64,000 nt of DNA from Bacilli bacterium (GCA_900767825.1 CAAGAN010000032.1:1-64000), one strand, 5' to 3'; shown: positions 53,154-62,364, counted from the first letter of the stretch. The notes: generated by a model not told the origin, from the sequence alone. A program made the numbers and translations.

Positions 53154-54674
53154 ATGAAGGAAAACGAAAATAATGAAAAAAATACTTCCGTTACCGTAGC
53201 GGAAATTACAACAGAAGAACTACAAACTCTTATTAGAGAAAAAAATCGATCAGGGCTTCGCGATGTTTTTAAGCGTGTCCCTAATATCGATATTGCTGAA
53301 GCCGCCGATGAATTAGAGCCAAGCGAACTTATTTATATTTTTAGAAATGTCGAATCATCTTATACAGCAGATTTCTTTGATGATCTAAGCCAAGAAAGCA
53401 AAGAAAACCTTATCAAGACAATGACTGATAAGGAACTAGTCCCTTTAATTAACGCCCAGTCAGCCGATGACGTTGCCGATACAGTAGGCGATATGCCCGC
53501 AAATCTAGCATCAAGAGTATTAAAAGCCACAGACAAGGACATGAGAAAAGACATCAATACCTTGCTAAATTACCAAGATGACACAGCTGGTTCAATCATG
53601 ACCACCGAGTATCTAGAATTCCTAGATACCACTACCGTAACCTCTGCCATGAAAGAAATAAGAGCAAGAGGGAAAGATGCAGAAACTGTCTATACAATAT
53701 TTGTTAGGAACTCTTCTAGGCATTTCGTCGGGACTGTTGACCTTGATGATTTAATATTTGCTAGCCCAGATCAAAAACTAAATGAAATAATGAATCAGGA
53801 CGTTGTTTCTGTTTCTACCAATACCGACCAGGAAGAAGTTGGCCAAATGTTTAGACGTTATGACTTAAATGCCCTTGCTGTATTAAATGAAGACCAAAGG
53901 CTAGTCGGTGTCATTACTATCGATGACGCTGTCGATGTCATGACCGAAGAATCCAATGAAGACTTTGCCCGTATGACTAACATGGAGCCAACTGAAAAGC
54001 CTTACATGGAAATGAAAATATGGGAAAACGCCAAGAAGTGTTTCCCCTGGATTATTGTTTTATTAGTATTAGGTACCTTTACTACCATGGTACTAAATAG
54101 GCTTGAATTACAAACAATATTCACCCGTCTTCCGATTCTAATTTCCTTTGTACCTGCTTTAATGGATACAGGTGGAAATGCCGGAGGGCAAACTACCGGT
54201 ATGATGATTAGAAGCCTTGCCATGAAAGAATTCACCCCAAAAGAAACACTCAAAGTACTTTGGAAAGAATTAAGAAGTTCAGTTCTTATCGCTGCTTTTG
54301 TTGCTTTATTCGCCTTTGTTTGGATTACTCTTGAACAATATACTGGAATAGTTAGCCTTGGCCAAGTTGGCGATCCAAATGGAGTCAATTACGATTTTAG
54401 TAACTATACAATCTGGAACGGAAATGTCTTTAAAGGTCCTCTTGCTGGAGAATTTGCAATACATGCCTTGACCTTCTCTGCTTTAGTATCCGTTACAATG
54501 TTTGCAGCAATTTCAGTTTCTAAAATAGTAGGAACTTTATTGTGCATGGGTGCTGCTGCGATTAAAAAAGACCCAGCTTTATTAGCCCAACCACTATTAA
54601 CAACTGTCATGGATGTCACGACATTATTGATATATTTCCTTATGGCGTGCATGTTCTTCCCAGCCTTTGCTTAA
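53154..54674 (+). CDS. mgtE: MgtE-family magnesium transporter
   Basis: 506 aa. MgtE N domain at about 20-135, two CBS domains at about 140-260 (TSAMKEIRARGKDAETVY; NQDVVSVSTNTDQEEVGQMF), a plug helix, and five membrane helices with the signature FVPALMDTGGNAGGQ. A Mg-gated Mg2+ channel in the inner membrane. AAAGGAGGAG precedes the ATG. No M-box leader was seen. Confidence 0.96.
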   Translation: MKENENNEKNTSVTVAEITTEELQTLIREKNRSGLRDVFKRVPNIDIAEAADELEPSELIYIFRNVESSYTADFFDDLSQESKENLIKTMTDKELVPLINAQSADDVADTVGDMPANLASRVLKATDKDMRKDINTLLNYQDDTAGSIMTTEYLEFLDTTTVTSAMKEIRARGKDAETVYTIFVRNSSRHFVGTVDLDDLIFASPDQKLNEIMNQDVVSVSTNTDQEEVGQMFRRYDLNALAVLNEDQRLVGVITIDDAVDVMTEESNEDFARMTNMEPTEKPYMEMKIWENAKKCFPWIIVLLVLGTFTTMVLNRLELQTIFTRLPILISFVPALMDTGGNAGGQTTGMMIRSLAMKEFTPKETLKVLWKELRSSVLIAAFVALFAFVWITLEQYTGIVSLGQVGDPNGVNYDFSNYTIWNGNVFKGPLAGEFAIHALTFSALVSVTMFAAISVSKIVGTLLCMGAAAIKKDPALLAQPLLTTVMDVTTLLIYFLMACMFFPAFA

Positions 54675-54721
54675 TAAAGTGTTTGCAAAAGAGAGTATCT
54701 ATCACTATAATCTCTCTTGCC

Positions 54722-54805
54722 GCGGGAGTGGCGGAATGGTAGACGCGTACGTTTGAGGGGCGTATCGGGAAACCGGTGTGAGTTCAAGTCTCATCTCCCG
54801 CACCA
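54722..54805 (+). tRNA. tRNA-Leu, anticodon GAG
   Basis: GCGGGAG pairs with CTCCCGC, then A and CCA. D arm GCGGAATGGTAGACGC, anticodon stem TACGT/GCGTA around TTGAGGG, long variable arm. Reads CUC and CUU. Confidence 0.95.
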
Positions 54806-54816
54806 AAGTTGATACT

Positions 54817-54842
54817 AATCGCACAAAAATGTGCGATTTTTT
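54817..54842 (+). terminator. Terminator after tRNA-Leu
   Basis: AATCGCAC/GTGCGATT stem, loop AAAAAT, then a T-run. Confidence 0.88.
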
Positions 54843-54894
54843 CATATATATTCAGATTTTTTCTCGAAGCGAGATTTTAAACACCGAATAAGAT

Positions 54895-54924
54895 AATCGT
54901 AAAAAACGTGGGAACCCACAAAAA
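54895..54924. repeat. 30-nt repeat, copy 1, upstream of ATPase no. 4
   Basis: Identical to 54971-55000. Its core has GTGGG/CCCAC arms; here an outer AATCGTA is also matched by TACGATT just after the copy, giving a larger inverted repeat. Confidence 0.8.
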
Positions 54925-54970
54925 ATACGATTATGAGTATTGCATATTTTCTCTTATTTATCTAAAATGT

Positions 54971-55000
54971 AATCGTAAAAAACGTGGGAACCCACAAAAA
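54971..55000. repeat. 30-nt repeat, copy 2, in the leader of ATPase no. 4
   Basis: Exact copy of 54895-54924, starting 76 nt later. It lies between a TAAAAT box (54963) and the ATG at 55012, where no ribosome binding site is visible. Confidence 0.8.
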
Positions 55001-55011
55001 TTAAGAACAAT

Positions 55012-56322
55012 ATGATAGAAAGAAAGAAATACCTAGATTTACTAATAAAGTCCAAAGAAAACGGCTTTCCTAAAGTTATTACGGGAATTAGAAGATGCGG
55101 AAAATCGTATCTTTTAAACGTTTTGTATAAGGATTATCTATTGAAAAATGGGATCAATGAAAATAACATCATTGAAATAGATTTAACAAAAATCTCGAAC
55201 GCATATTATAGAGACCCCATATATCTTTATGAGCACGTTGTAAGCCTTGTTAATAAAAACGATGGGATCAGCTACGTATTTATAGACGAGATACAAGAAG
55301 TATATCCAATAGTTAATCTTGCTTTAAGTGAAGGCAAACATATCAAAGCGAAAAATAGCGATGAAGACATTGTCTCTTTTGTCGATGTCGTTTTAGATTT
55401 AGCATCATTACAAAACGTTGATCTATATATAACTGGAAGCAATTCCAAAATGCTTTCATCGGATATAATCACCGAGTTTAGAGACAAAGCTACAAACATT
55501 AGGCTTCAACCGCTTTCATTCGAGGAATACATCAATCATGCTAAAACAAATGAACAAAAAGCTATTCATGATTATATGATGTACGGAGGAATGCCCTTAG
55601 CCGTATTAAAAGAAGGAATTGATAAAGAGAATTATCTAAAAAGCCTTTTTGAAACTACATATATAAAAGACATAATAGATAGAAAGAAATTCAAGAAAAC
55701 CGAGGCGCTTGATGAAATATGCACATTACTTTCGACATGTGTAGGCGATTTAATTAATTCTGAAGCCATTTCTAGATTATATGAAAAGAAAACAAATAAC
55801 AGGATTAATTACGAGACAGTTAATTCCTATATCAACGCGTTCATTGATTCTTTTATCATATCAGAAGCATTTAGATATGATTTAAAAAGCAAAAACATCA
55901 TAACATCTACAAAAAAGTATTATTACATCGATACAGGGCTAAGAAACGCAAGACTAAATTTCATCTATAGCGATACCGGAAAAATGCTAGAAAATGTCGT
56001 CTATAATGAATTGATATACAACGACTACAAAGTAAATGTAGGAACATTTGATGCTTTTGAAGATGATAAAAACGGTAAAACAACACGCAGATCTTTAGAA
56101 GTTGATTTCCTAGCCACCAAAGGCAATAGAATGTATTACATCCAAGTATGTGATGATATTTCAAATGAGAAAACAAAAAATAGAGAAATAAAACCATACA
56201 TTTCATTAAATGACCAAATCCAAAAAATAATCGTTATTAATAAGCCCATCAAGGAGCATCGTGATGAAAAAGGCTTCACAATAATTGGAATCACCGACTT
56301 CTTACTAAGGTTTATTAAATAA
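55012..56322 (+). CDS. Solitary ATPase, AAA_14 plus DUF4143 type (no. 4)
   Basis: 436 aa. Walker A ITGIRRCGKSYLLN near residue 25, Walker B YVFIDEIQEV, sensor YITGSNSKMLS, LQPLSFEEYINH and YGGMPLAVL, then DTGLRNARL and a C-terminal RRSLEVDFLA with YYIQVCDDI, the family's nuclease-like fold. Function unknown. No ribosome site, and exact 30-nt repeats upstream, suggest unusual control of expression. Confidence 0.87.
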   Translation: MIERKKYLDLLIKSKENGFPKVITGIRRCGKSYLLNVLYKDYLLKNGINENNIIEIDLTKISNAYYRDPIYLYEHVVSLVNKNDGISYVFIDEIQEVYPIVNLALSEGKHIKAKNSDEDIVSFVDVVLDLASLQNVDLYITGSNSKMLSSDIITEFRDKATNIRLQPLSFEEYINHAKTNEQKAIHDYMMYGGMPLAVLKEGIDKENYLKSLFETTYIKDIIDRKKFKKTEALDEICTLLSTCVGDLINSEAISRLYEKKTNNRINYETVNSYINAFIDSFIISEAFRYDLKSKNIITSTKKYYYIDTGLRNARLNFIYSDTGKMLENVVYNELIYNDYKVNVGTFDAFEDDKNGKTTRRSLEVDFLATKGNRMYYIQVCDDISNEKTKNREIKPYISLNDQIQKIIVINKPIKEHRDEKGFTIIGITDFLLRFIK

Positions 56323-56346
56323 CCCCTGCTTCAGGAAAATAAAGCA

Positions 56347-56808
56347 ATGGAACAAACAAATTTAAAGATAAGAAAAGCAAACGAAAAAGACATTACATTA
56401 CTATTTGAGTTAATAAATGGATTGGCTTCCTGTGAAAAAAGACCAAACGACATGACTGCTTCAATTGAAGATCTTGAATGCATGTTATTTAAAAGACATA
56501 TAGCCACTGCCGTTATTGCAGAAAATAATGAAGGTAATCCATTGGGTTATGCGATTTATTACCCAATCTTTTCTTCTTTTTCAGGAAAAGCAAAAGTGCA
56601 TCTAGAGGATTTGTTTATAAAGCCAGAATATCGTCATCAAGGATTAGGAAAAGAATTTTTCTATCAGCTATCTAAATTAATTAAAGATGAAGGATATATA
56701 GAAATGGAATGGAGTTGTCTTGATTGGAACACTCCTTCAATCGAATTCTATAAGAAACTAAATGCTTCAATGGAAACCGGAAGGGTCTATTTTGGGTATA
56801 AATTATAG
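56347..56808 (+). CDS. GNAT acetyltransferase, spermidine/diamine type
   Basis: 153 aa. LEDLFIKPEYRHQGLGKEFF is the acetyl-CoA loop, and MEWSCLDWNTPSIEFYKKLNA closes it, the pattern of spermidine/spermine N1-acetyltransferases. Substrate could be a polyamine or small amine. Lies 24 nt after ATPase no. 4; AGGAAAAT precedes the ATG. Confidence 0.88.
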   Translation: MEQTNLKIRKANEKDITLLFELINGLASCEKRPNDMTASIEDLECMLFKRHIATAVIAENNEGNPLGYAIYYPIFSSFSGKAKVHLEDLFIKPEYRHQGLGKEFFYQLSKLIKDEGYIEMEWSCLDWNTPSIEFYKKLNASMETGRVYFGYKL

Positions 56809-56864
56809 AAACTATTTGCCATAAGCTTTATTATTTTAACCAAAGCAAAGCAAAGGAAAAATTT

Positions 56865-58334
56865 ATGAAAAAAATACTAATATCTTTAGGGGCTATATCA
56901 ATATTTGAAGTATGTAGTTGTTCTTTTACCCCTGGAATTAGCAGTTCTAACGAGGAAAAAGATTCTAATAAAGACACCACTACAACTTCAAATGTCTCTT
57001 CTTCCGGTTTAGAAGAGGACAAGACCCAAGAAGAATTATACGAAGAGATTTTTAATCCAACCTCTAAAGTCGAGATAAACTTAAATTTTACAAATCGAGC
57101 CATATATAAATTAGCCAAGTATTCTTCTGATGAATATAAAAAAGAAATGTATCACCCATGTAAGATGGAAGTTAAGTTAAATGGGAGAATTTATACATTC
57201 GATGAAGTCGGTGCAAGAATGAAGGGAAATTCATCTAGGAATGAGAATTTTGTTGATGAAAATGGTAAATTTAGCGCACCCATTCATTTAAAATTGTCCT
57301 TAAAACAGACTTTCGATGATTCTAGCGATAACGATTATTATGTCCGTTCTTGGGAAGATAAAGAAGAACGTAGCAAAAGGAAAAATAGACTTTTTGCAAA
57401 TCAACAAAAATTCGATCTTAAATGGAATAAAGAAAGCGATATAACATTTACAAAGCAAATATATGCCTACGATGCTTTTGCTAATGAAGGAATATTTGCC
57501 CAACATGTAAATCTTGTAAAAGTTAATATCAAATCTGAGTCAGACACATTAACCCAAACTTATCAGTTAATGGAAACAATTGATAAAGACTTCCTTAAAA
57601 AACGTTTAAGTAAAGACGAAGCAAAAGGAAACCTATATAAATCGACATATACAAATATGGGCCCTGCTTCTTTAACTAAAGATACCATTTCTAAAATCGG
57701 AGTTGAATCTCCTAACTATCATCCTTCTTATGATTTAAAAACCAATGACAAAGAACCTAACCATGGCCTTTTAGAAAACCTAATCAATACGATTAATGAT
57801 GATAAATCCGCTCCAGATGCATTTAAAGTAACATTAGATTCATTAATTGAAGTAGATCAAATATTAAAATACCAAGCCATGTGCTGGGTAATGGGAAATC
57901 CTGACGATTCAAGGAATAATTCAAATAATTACTATATTTATTTCAATTCCAAGACAAACAAGATGAGTTTCATTCCTTATGATTTCGATAGGTGTCTAGG
58001 AATATTAAAGGACTGGGAAATACATATGGAAAAAATTCCATATAACTACACGCATCAAGAACTTGGTTCTTCTAGCAAAGAACAACCTAACCCTTTGCTA
58101 TGGAGATTAATTATTGAAGATGAAAATTCATCTAAATCAAGATTATATCCAGTCATAAAGGAATACAAAGAAAGATATGAATCCTATTGTATTTCTTTTG
58201 CTAATAAATATTTAGATGTCGATAGATTTAATACTTTCTCTAGCCAATTCCATTTATCTAGTTCAAATAAAGACAATGCGAATAACCTTAGTTTTAGCCA
58301 ATACGCGAAGGCAAAATTATCCACGATAAAATAA
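56865..58334 (+). CDS. CotH-kinase-family lipoprotein
   Basis: 489 aa. Signal MKKILISLGAISIFEVCSC with a probable lipobox Cys, a Ser/Thr-rich linker, then the CotH fold: GARMKGNSSRNEN, YQLMETIDKDFLKKR with GNLYKSTY, MGNPDDSRNNSNNYYIYF and MSFIPYDFDRCLG. CotH proteins are atypical kinases; this surface member probably modifies or anchors an extracellular protein. AAAGGAAAAA precedes the ATG. Confidence 0.88.
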   Translation: MKKILISLGAISIFEVCSCSFTPGISSSNEEKDSNKDTTTTSNVSSSGLEEDKTQEELYEEIFNPTSKVEINLNFTNRAIYKLAKYSSDEYKKEMYHPCKMEVKLNGRIYTFDEVGARMKGNSSRNENFVDENGKFSAPIHLKLSLKQTFDDSSDNDYYVRSWEDKEERSKRKNRLFANQQKFDLKWNKESDITFTKQIYAYDAFANEGIFAQHVNLVKVNIKSESDTLTQTYQLMETIDKDFLKKRLSKDEAKGNLYKSTYTNMGPASLTKDTISKIGVESPNYHPSYDLKTNDKEPNHGLLENLINTINDDKSAPDAFKVTLDSLIEVDQILKYQAMCWVMGNPDDSRNNSNNYYIYFNSKTNKMSFIPYDFDRCLGILKDWEIHMEKIPYNYTHQELGSSSKEQPNPLLWRLIIEDENSSKSRLYPVIKEYKERYESYCISFANKYLDVDRFNTFSSQFHLSSSNKDNANNLSFSQYAKAKLSTIK

Positions 58335-58336
58335 AA

Positions 58337-58505
58337 AGAAAAAAGAAGCCCTGTGCTACCCTCTCCAAGCGGGAGGTGGGGCTCTTGGTCAAGTATCAGG
58401 ATTCCCACTCCAGTGTGGGCTTTCAACAACAACTATCCTCAGTCAGAGCTCCGAATGCATAATGTAGGGGGACAAAATAGGCCTCTTTATTTTGCTCGGT
58501 TGAGC
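58337..58505 (-). ncRNA. 6S-like long-hairpin RNA (candidate ssrS)
   Basis: On the minus strand a TATAAT (58512-58517) would start an RNA near 58505 that ends in a T-rich run at about 58337, about 170 nt. Its ends pair: AAAGAGGCCT (58479-58488) with GGGCTTCTTT (58342-58351). Inward come TGT/ACA, CTAC/GTAG, GGAGCTCT with AGAGCCCC, AGGAT/ATCCT and a terminal CCCAC/GTGGG hairpin. The 3' side of the bubble can form CCTC/GAGG. One long interrupted hairpin of this size is the 6S RNA shape; no open frame fits. SRP and tmRNA signatures are absent. Confidence 0.5.
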
Positions 58506-58598
58506 ATCTTTATTATATACGAATTGACTTAAACAATATCAAGCATTTAAACCTAAAGAAGTTAAACACTGTATAAGGATTTTTAATTTCTAATCAAA

Positions 58599-58617
58599 AA
58601 TAAGCGACCCATGTATT
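58599..58617 (+). repeat. Dispersed intergenic word, copy 5
   Basis: AATAAGCGACCCATGTATT, in the gap between the 6S-like RNA and the 194-aa membrane protein. Confidence 0.55.
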
Positions 58618-58621
58618 AATA

Positions 58622-58651
58622 AAAGAAAAAACACCCAGGATTATCTAGGTG
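58622..58651 (-). terminator. Terminator of the 194-aa membrane protein gene
   Basis: On the minus strand CACCTAG pairs with CTGGGTG (one G-U), followed by TTTTTTC. Confidence 0.75.
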
Positions 58652-58672
58652 CCTTTCGTTTAAGTGAATTAA

Positions 58673-59257
58673 TTAGATGCTCCAGTCTTTGTTTTTGGTA
58701 GTTAGATAAGACCCAGCAAATACTAAGGCAAAACCAAAGAATAAAAGCATAGCATCTAGCATTGCTTGCCAAGAAAATACTCCGTTTACCCCATCCATAA
58801 TCGCTGTAACTATATAAGAAACTAGGATAAATAAACCATAGACAAAGCTACCATAGGCAAATACCATGCCTACTAATTTATGATGGATGAACAAGAACAC
58901 AAAGCCACAGACAATTATTAATAGATATGCCATCTTGGCAATGCTATTGATAACATTACTTGCAGCATTGTTCCCTGCTACCGAGCTATACTGTCCATCT
59001 ATGATAATTAATAGTAACGCAGGAGCAAATGCCCTTAATGTACCTGAGCAATTTTTCGCGCCCACTAAAAAGAATACGTAGAATCCGATAATTAATATAA
59101 GTTCGAATATACCCACTACAAACTTAAGTGGATCATTTAAGTTAGGTACTCCCCCATTTACTAAGAAACGAACTAATAGCAATAATCCTGCGACTAGGAA
59201 GAAAATATGAGCCCTGCTCAATTTTGTACTTGATTTAGTTTTTTCTTTTGTTGCCAT
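58673..59257 (-). CDS. Multi-pass membrane protein, 194 aa
   Basis: A basic head (ATKEKTKSSTKLSR) followed by six hydrophobic helices, each with short loops. No family recognised. GGAGG precedes the ATG and a terminator follows, so it is transcribed alone. Confidence 0.7.
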   Translation of the reverse strand: MATKEKTKSSTKLSRAHIFFLVAGLLLLVRFLVNGGVPNLNDPLKFVVGIFELILIIGFYVFFLVGAKNCSGTLRAFAPALLLIIIDGQYSSVAGNNAASNVINSIAKMAYLLIIVCGFVFLFIHHKLVGMVFAYGSFVYGLFILVSYIVTAIMDGVNGVFSWQAMLDAMLLFFGFALVFAGSYLTTKNKDWSI

Positions 59258-59366
59258 AAAAAACCTCCAAAACGGAAAATATTATAGATAATGATTTGTT
59301 TGATGGATAGAAAATAAATTTAAAAAATATCTAAAAGATAATTAGTTTGATAATATATGTAGGCTT

Positions 59367-60899
59367 ATGGCCTTACTTGAATTAAACAATATCAAATTTA
59401 ACTACTCTGACAAGGAACTATATTCAAATGTATCCTTGAAATTAAACCGCGGAGAACATGCTTGCCTAGTCGGGGTAAATGGATGTGGCAAATCCACATT
59501 GCTTTCAATCGCAGTTGGAGATTTAAAGCCAGATGAAGGAAAAGTAATCTGGGAAGGAGGAGTCACCTACTCCTATCTAGACCAGCAGCTAAAAGTAAAG
59601 CAAGATATGAAGGTAAGCGATTATCTTTATGGGGTTTATAAAGAACAATTCGATTTGGAAAAGCAAATGGAAAGCCTTTATGAAAAAGCAGCTTTATGTC
59701 CGCCTGATTTTGAGAAATTACTAGACAAAGCCCAACGTATCGCAGACCGTCTTTCTGATTCAGGATTCTATTATCTGCAAGAAAAGGTAGGTAAATTGAC
59801 CAATGGATTAGGTTTTAATGATGAAGATTTGTCAAAAGAGCTGCATCTACTTTCTTCTGGCCAAAGAGAAAAAGCCTATCTAGCCAAGATGCTTCTAGAA
59901 GAACACGATGTCTTGATAATGGACGAACCTACTAACTTCCTTGACCAAACTCAAGTTGCCTGGCTTGCTTCATTTTTAAAAGATTACCCTCGTGCTTTCT
60001 TATTAGTTAGCCATGACGAAGCTTTCTTAGGGCAAGTCGCAGAGGTTGTTTTTTGTCTAGAAAACAAGACGTTAACTAGATACAAGGGAACTTTTGAACA
60101 ATATAAAACCCAGCATGAATTGGATAAAATCCAATATGAGAAAAACTATAACGCCCAGCAACGTTATATTAAGAAAGAAGAAGATTTCATTGCAAAGCAT
60201 ATAGTAAGGGCCACTTCTAGCAAAGCTGCTAAAAGTCACCGTGCTAGACTTGAGCACCTTGAAATCATGTCCACTCCAGGAAAAGAGGAGGGACGTGTAT
60301 TCTTTTCCTTTCCTTTTTCAAAGCAAGTTGGAGAAAAGCCTCTTATAGTAAATGAGCTTGAAATAGGTTATGAAAAGCCTTTGTTAGATCCAATTTCTTT
60401 TATCCTTAAAAAGGGAGAAAAGATTGCCATATTAGGTCAAAATGGGGTTGGTAAGACCACCTTATTAAAAACAATCATGAACAAGATTCCTTCTTTAGGA
60501 GGGACTTATAAATGGCTAGATGGAACAGTTATCAATTATTTTGACCAAGACGATAAATTGGATTTGAATATGTCTCCATTCGAATATGTCCATTCAATAT
60601 ATCCAGATTTAAATAATACCCAAATTAGAAGTGCTTTAGGCGCGGTTGGGGTTAGAAAGGAACTTGCATTAAGGAAAATGAAAGAACTATCTGGAGGAGA
60701 AGTTACTAAAGCTAGATTTGCCATCATGACCTTAAGGAAAACTAATTTCTTGATGTTGGATGAACCTACTAACCACCTAGACCAAAAGGCAAAAGATGCC
60801 TTATTTGAGGCGATTGAACGTTTCCCTGGTGCAGTAATATTAGTTTCGCACGAAAAAGATTTCTATGACGGCCTAGTCGATTATGAACTTAATTTCTAG
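59367..60899 (+). CDS. ABC-F family ATPase
   Basis: 510 aa, two ATPase domains and no membrane helices. Walker A VGVNGCGKST and LGQNGVGKTT, signatures LSSGQREKAYL and LSGGEVTKARF, Walker B VLIMDEPTNFLD and FLMLDEPTNHLD, with an interdomain linker at about 240-320. ABC-F proteins act on the ribosome E site in translation or antibiotic protection; which role applies is not readable here. Its end overlaps the convergent LemA-like gene by 4 nt. Confidence 0.94.
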   Translation: MALLELNNIKFNYSDKELYSNVSLKLNRGEHACLVGVNGCGKSTLLSIAVGDLKPDEGKVIWEGGVTYSYLDQQLKVKQDMKVSDYLYGVYKEQFDLEKQMESLYEKAALCPPDFEKLLDKAQRIADRLSDSGFYYLQEKVGKLTNGLGFNDEDLSKELHLLSSGQREKAYLAKMLLEEHDVLIMDEPTNFLDQTQVAWLASFLKDYPRAFLLVSHDEAFLGQVAEVVFCLENKTLTRYKGTFEQYKTQHELDKIQYEKNYNAQQRYIKKEEDFIAKHIVRATSSKAAKSHRARLEHLEIMSTPGKEEGRVFFSFPFSKQVGEKPLIVNELEIGYEKPLLDPISFILKKGEKIAILGQNGVGKTTLLKTIMNKIPSLGGTYKWLDGTVINYFDQDDKLDLNMSPFEYVHSIYPDLNNTQIRSALGAVGVRKELALRKMKELSGGEVTKARFAIMTLRKTNFLMLDEPTNHLDQKAKDALFEAIERFPGAVILVSHEKDFYDGLVDYELNF

Positions 60900-61423
60900 G
60901 AAATGACTTTCTTCTTTTTATATCCAATTAAACGCATGGCTAACCTATATCCAGGAATGGAAAGCCAATAATTATAGGCGATTACATCGGCATTATATAA
61001 AGCAATACCTGCCCTTAAATTCCTATCTAAATCAATAACCCTATCTTTTTCTATCCCAATATTTTCATCTACTAAGACCCATTGATTATCAATAGACAAA
61101 CTAGATAGCACCCCTTCAACATTCTTGATTGAAGAAATGCTTTTTATTAATTCTTCATAATTAGGATGATCTAGTCTAATATTATTCATCTCGGCGACTG
61201 CTTTATCTTGGGAATTCGAATACACGACCCCGCTATTTTTGAATAATCTATCAATATTAGAAAGAGCTAAAGTCTTTTCAGTTAGCAAAACCGAAAGAGA
61301 ATCGCTTTTCCTTTTAATACCAATAGAAAAATCATTCGCATGGGAAAAAACATATAAAAATGCCGCAATATAGGCGAATACGATTAACATCAATACTAAT
61401 AGAATTACTTGATACGGTTGCAT
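60896..61423 (-). CDS. LemA-like membrane protein
   Basis: 175 aa. One N-terminal membrane helix (VILLVLMLIVFAYIAAFLYV), a helical domain and a C-terminal LDRNLRAGIALYNADVIAYNYWLSIPGYRLAMRL, resembling the LemA family's R-x-Y-N-x-x-V-x-x-Y-N and F/P motifs. Function of the family is poorly known. A near match to the dispersed word lies inside it at about 61218. Confidence 0.65.
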   Translation of the reverse strand: MQPYQVILLVLMLIVFAYIAAFLYVFSHANDFSIGIKRKSDSLSVLLTEKTLALSNIDRLFKNSGVVYSNSQDKAVAEMNNIRLDHPNYEELIKSISSIKNVEGVLSSLSIDNQWVLVDENIGIEKDRVIDLDRNLRAGIALYNADVIAYNYWLSIPGYRLAMRLIGYKKKKVIS

Positions 61424-61523
61424 GTTTTCTATTTTACTCCAAATCTAATTAGAAGGATACAACGGCATAATTGCCTTAAGGCAATATCTACTTTATAATA
61501 AATTCGAAATGGAGGGAAGAAAT

Positions 61524-62363
61524 ATGAACAAAAAACCTATTTGTGCAATTTTATATGACTTTGATTCCACCCTTGCCACAACTGACATGCAAAACTTTGG
61601 CTTTATTCCCGCCATGGGCATGAGCAAGGAGGAATTCTGGAGTCGCACTGGAAAATTTTCTTCTGAAACCGGATGTGAAAGAATCCTCTCATACCTTTAT
61701 ACAATGGTAGAAGTCGCAAAAGAAAAAGGCATTAAGATGGATAAGGCCTTTTTAAGAGAATGTGGCAAACCTATCAAATTCTTCCCAGGTGTAACAACTT
61801 GGTTTGATAGGATTAATGATTATGGAAGGGAACATGGGGTAAGAGTAGAGCATTACCTTGTCTCTTCTGGAAACAAAGAAATTGTCGAAGGATGCCAAAT
61901 TGCCGATAAATTTAAACAGATATACGGATGCGAATATATTTTCGATAAAGTAAGCGGAGAAGTAATCTGGCCTAAACTTGCAATCAATTACACCCAAAAG
62001 ACCCAATACTTCTTTAGGATTTCTAAAGGGGTATATGATGCTACTGATGATGTCGGAGTAAACGAAAAGAAGCCAGAAAGAAGAATCCCCTACTCCAATA
62101 TGATTTATATAGGAGATGGAATGACTGATATCCCGTCCATGATTATTGTTAAAAATAATGGGGGAAAATCTATTGCAGTCTATCCAAAAGGGAACGAAGA
62201 TAGAGTCGCTTCGCTTTATGAAGATGGTAGGGTCAACTATTCTTGCGTTGCCGATTATAGTGCAGGTAAGGATTTAGAGAAAGTACTACACTTGATAATC
62301 CAAGGCATTGCAATCAATGAATCCCTTAAATTAAGAGAAAACCAAAATCCATTCGTAGATTAA
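61524..62363 (+). CDS. HAD-family phosphatase
   Basis: 279 aa from ATG at 61524 (GGAGGGAAG upstream). YDFDSTLATTD (motif I), YLVSSGNKEIVEG (motif II) and MIYIGDGMTDIPSM (motif IV) are HAD features of the phosphoserine-phosphatase-like branch, with a helical cap at about 30-110. Substrate unknown. First of a row of genes leading to ispD, an S1 protein and pgi with 1-nt gaps or overlaps. Confidence 0.9.
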   Translation: MNKKPICAILYDFDSTLATTDMQNFGFIPAMGMSKEEFWSRTGKFSSETGCERILSYLYTMVEVAKEKGIKMDKAFLRECGKPIKFFPGVTTWFDRINDYGREHGVRVEHYLVSSGNKEIVEGCQIADKFKQIYGCEYIFDKVSGEVIWPKLAINYTQKTQYFFRISKGVYDATDDVGVNEKKPERRIPYSNMIYIGDGMTDIPSMIIVKNNGGKSIAVYPKGNEDRVASLYEDGRVNYSCVADYSAGKDLEKVLHLIIQGIAINESLKLRENQNPFVD

Positions 62364-62364
62364 T

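Noticed and set aside
54895..55000. Two identical 30-mers as a CRISPR array
   Set aside because: Only two copies, 46 nt apart, no cas genes, and directly in the promoter of an ATPase gene.
61215..61240. Sixth copy of the dispersed word
   Set aside because: The match is partial and lies inside the LemA-like coding sequence; treated as chance.
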